A stretch of DNA of 64,000 nt from positions 124,001 to 188,000 of the forward strand of contig NZ_JADEYS010000003.1 of the NCBI RefSeq assembly GCF_015209595.1, read 5' to 3'. Below the pieces are notes generated by a model, which did not search any database, was not told the DNA's origin, and was given only the letters and a program-made list of their open reading frames with translations. Both the position numbers and the translations under genes were made by a program. Positions 63,294-64,000 of the stretch are shown piece by piece. Positions within the stretch are counted from its first letter, which is position 1; every line of letters starts with the position of its first letter. Origin of the DNA: Pontibacterium sinense. Its GTDB lineage: Bacteria; Pseudomonadota; Gammaproteobacteria; Pseudomonadales; Balneatricaceae.

Positions 63294-64000
63294 TTAGTGC
63301 TGGTCTGGCCACAACCAGGCGGCGCCGCGAACTCCACTGGCGTCGCCGAATTTGGCAGGTACTAAACGAGTAACAACCGTATCTGAGAAAACATACTGTT
63401 GCCACAGTGCCGGTACTGCTTCATATAACGAACTTACCTTGGAAAGCCCACCTCCCAGAACAATGATCTCCGGATCAATCATGTTGATTACTGTCGCCAG
63501 GCTTTTCGCTAAGCGGCGGTAGTACTGCTGGCTCAGGGCTTGTGCCAGAGGATCACCTGTACTTACCCGTTGCCAGATTTCTTCTGAACGAAGTGTTTCA
63601 CCACTCAGTTTCTGATATTGCAAGCTTAGGGCCGGACCACTCAGCCAGGTTTCTATGCAGCCTTGTCGACCGCAGTAACAGGGCGGGATAGCGGCTTCGC
63701 TGCTGCTAGGCCACGGTAGCGGGTTATGCCCCCATTCTCCGCTGATGGAGTTGGGTCCGCAAACGATCTGCTGATTGATCACCAGTCCGCCGCCGACACC
63801 CGTCCCTAAAATCACACCGAATACAGAACTGGCGCCGGCTGCAGCACCGTCAGAGGCTTCGGATAGGGAAAAGCAGTTTGCATCATTGGCGCATCGCACC
63901 GGTCGTTGCAAACGTGCGCTGAGGTCTTTATCCAGAGGTTGTCCTATCAGACAGGTGGAGTTGGCATTTTTGACCAGCCCGGTCGCTGGTGAAATGGTGC
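63294..64000 (-). CDS. ROK family sugar kinase (5'-truncated by window)
   Basis: C-terminal two-thirds of a ROK kinase; the frame stays open to the window end, so the start lies beyond base 64000. CANDANCFSLSEASDG, VFGVILGTGVGGGLVINQQ and the zinc loop GEWGHNPLPWP plus CYCGRQGCIETWLSGP are classic. It resembles the Mak/NagK fructokinase or N-acetylglucosamine kinase group, and the substrate cannot be fixed. A TTG at 63911 is not a real start because upstream codons continue the family sequence. Convergent with the ComEA-like gene, three bases apart. Confidence 0.9.
   Translation of the reverse strand, partial: TISPATGLVKNANSTCLIGQPLDKDLSARLQRPVRCANDANCFSLSEASDGAAAGASSVFGVILGTGVGGGLVINQQIVCGPNSISGEWGHNPLPWPSSSEAAIPPCYCGRQGCIETWLSGPALSLQYQKLSGETLRSEEIWQRVSTGDPLAQALSQQYYRRLAKSLATVINMIDPEIIVLGGGLSKVSSLYEAVPALWQQYVFSDTVVTRLVPAKFGDASGVRGAAWLWPDQH

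Noticed and set aside
1-64000. tRNA, rRNA, transposase, integrase or prophage genes
   Set aside because: No T-loop-like GTTCGANNC in a plausible cloverleaf, no rRNA signatures and no mobile-element proteins were found by reading the window.

Overview
This is a chromosomal window from a gammaproteobacterium. Gene content and order (trpE-G-D-C; rpsF-rpsR-rplI-dnaB without priB; mupP-ubiG ahead of gyrA-serC-pheA-hisC-tyrA/aroA-cmk-rpsA-ihfB-lapAB-pyrF) match the Pseudomonas/Oceanospirillales side of the class, and a marine Oceanospirillales-like genus is the best guess. That is inference from gene order; no species marker such as rRNA is present. No tRNA, rRNA, CRISPR array, transposase or prophage gene was seen. 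Coding density is high and base composition looks even, except for an AT-rich patch in front of an H-NS gene.

Layout. 1-4.5 kb: tryptophan operon (trpE cut by the window edge) plus an OsmC-type protein. 4.6-8.5 kb: a DUF2799 lipoprotein, the S6/S18/L9 operon, dnaB, a TonB C-terminal remnant and a 34-residue lipoprotein. 8.5-12 kb: hotdog thioesterase, methyltransferase, bioA and a TDT/SLAC1-type transporter. 12.3-15.2 kb: a four-gene copper-RiPP (HvfABC/bufferin-type) locus, the most distinctive accessory system here. 15.2-22.1 kb: mostly minus-strand housekeeping and signalling genes (REC-REC-GGDEF, TrmO, TauE, Spo0M, LOG, ComF) with a plus-strand NYN/zinc-ribbon pair. 22.2-26.8 kb: bioBFHCD. 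26.9-28 kb: a SprA-type metalloprotease-like pair. 28-41.2 kb: ybfF, fklB, an M23 peptidase, xseA, guaBA, tadA, mltF and purL. 41.5-47.1 kb: rhodanese/DsrE/OmpA, yciI-yciB, PHP/yciO, H-NS and rluB. 47.2-63.3 kb: yciK-mupP-ubiG, then the long gyrA-to-pyrF block. The end holds a ComEA-like helix-hairpin-helix protein and a truncated ROK sugar kinase.

How the genes work together. Aromatic amino-acid synthesis is split between trpEGDC and pheA-hisC-tyrA/aroA, the last being a bifunctional fusion. Biotin synthesis is complete from the malonyl-ACP methyl ester onward (bioC, bioH, bioF, bioA, bioD, bioB), but bioA sits alone about 12 kb away on the other strand. The HvfABC-like locus encodes an exported precursor with twelve EGKCG motifs, a DUF692 multinuclear-iron enzyme, its DUF2063 partner and a DoxX membrane protein. 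A nearly identical 18-nt element lies in front of the precursor gene and again in front of the DoxX gene, which suggests shared control. Other regulatory structure includes a candidate S6:S18-binding leader, a DnaA box just before dnaB, and helically phased T-tracts upstream of the H-NS gene.
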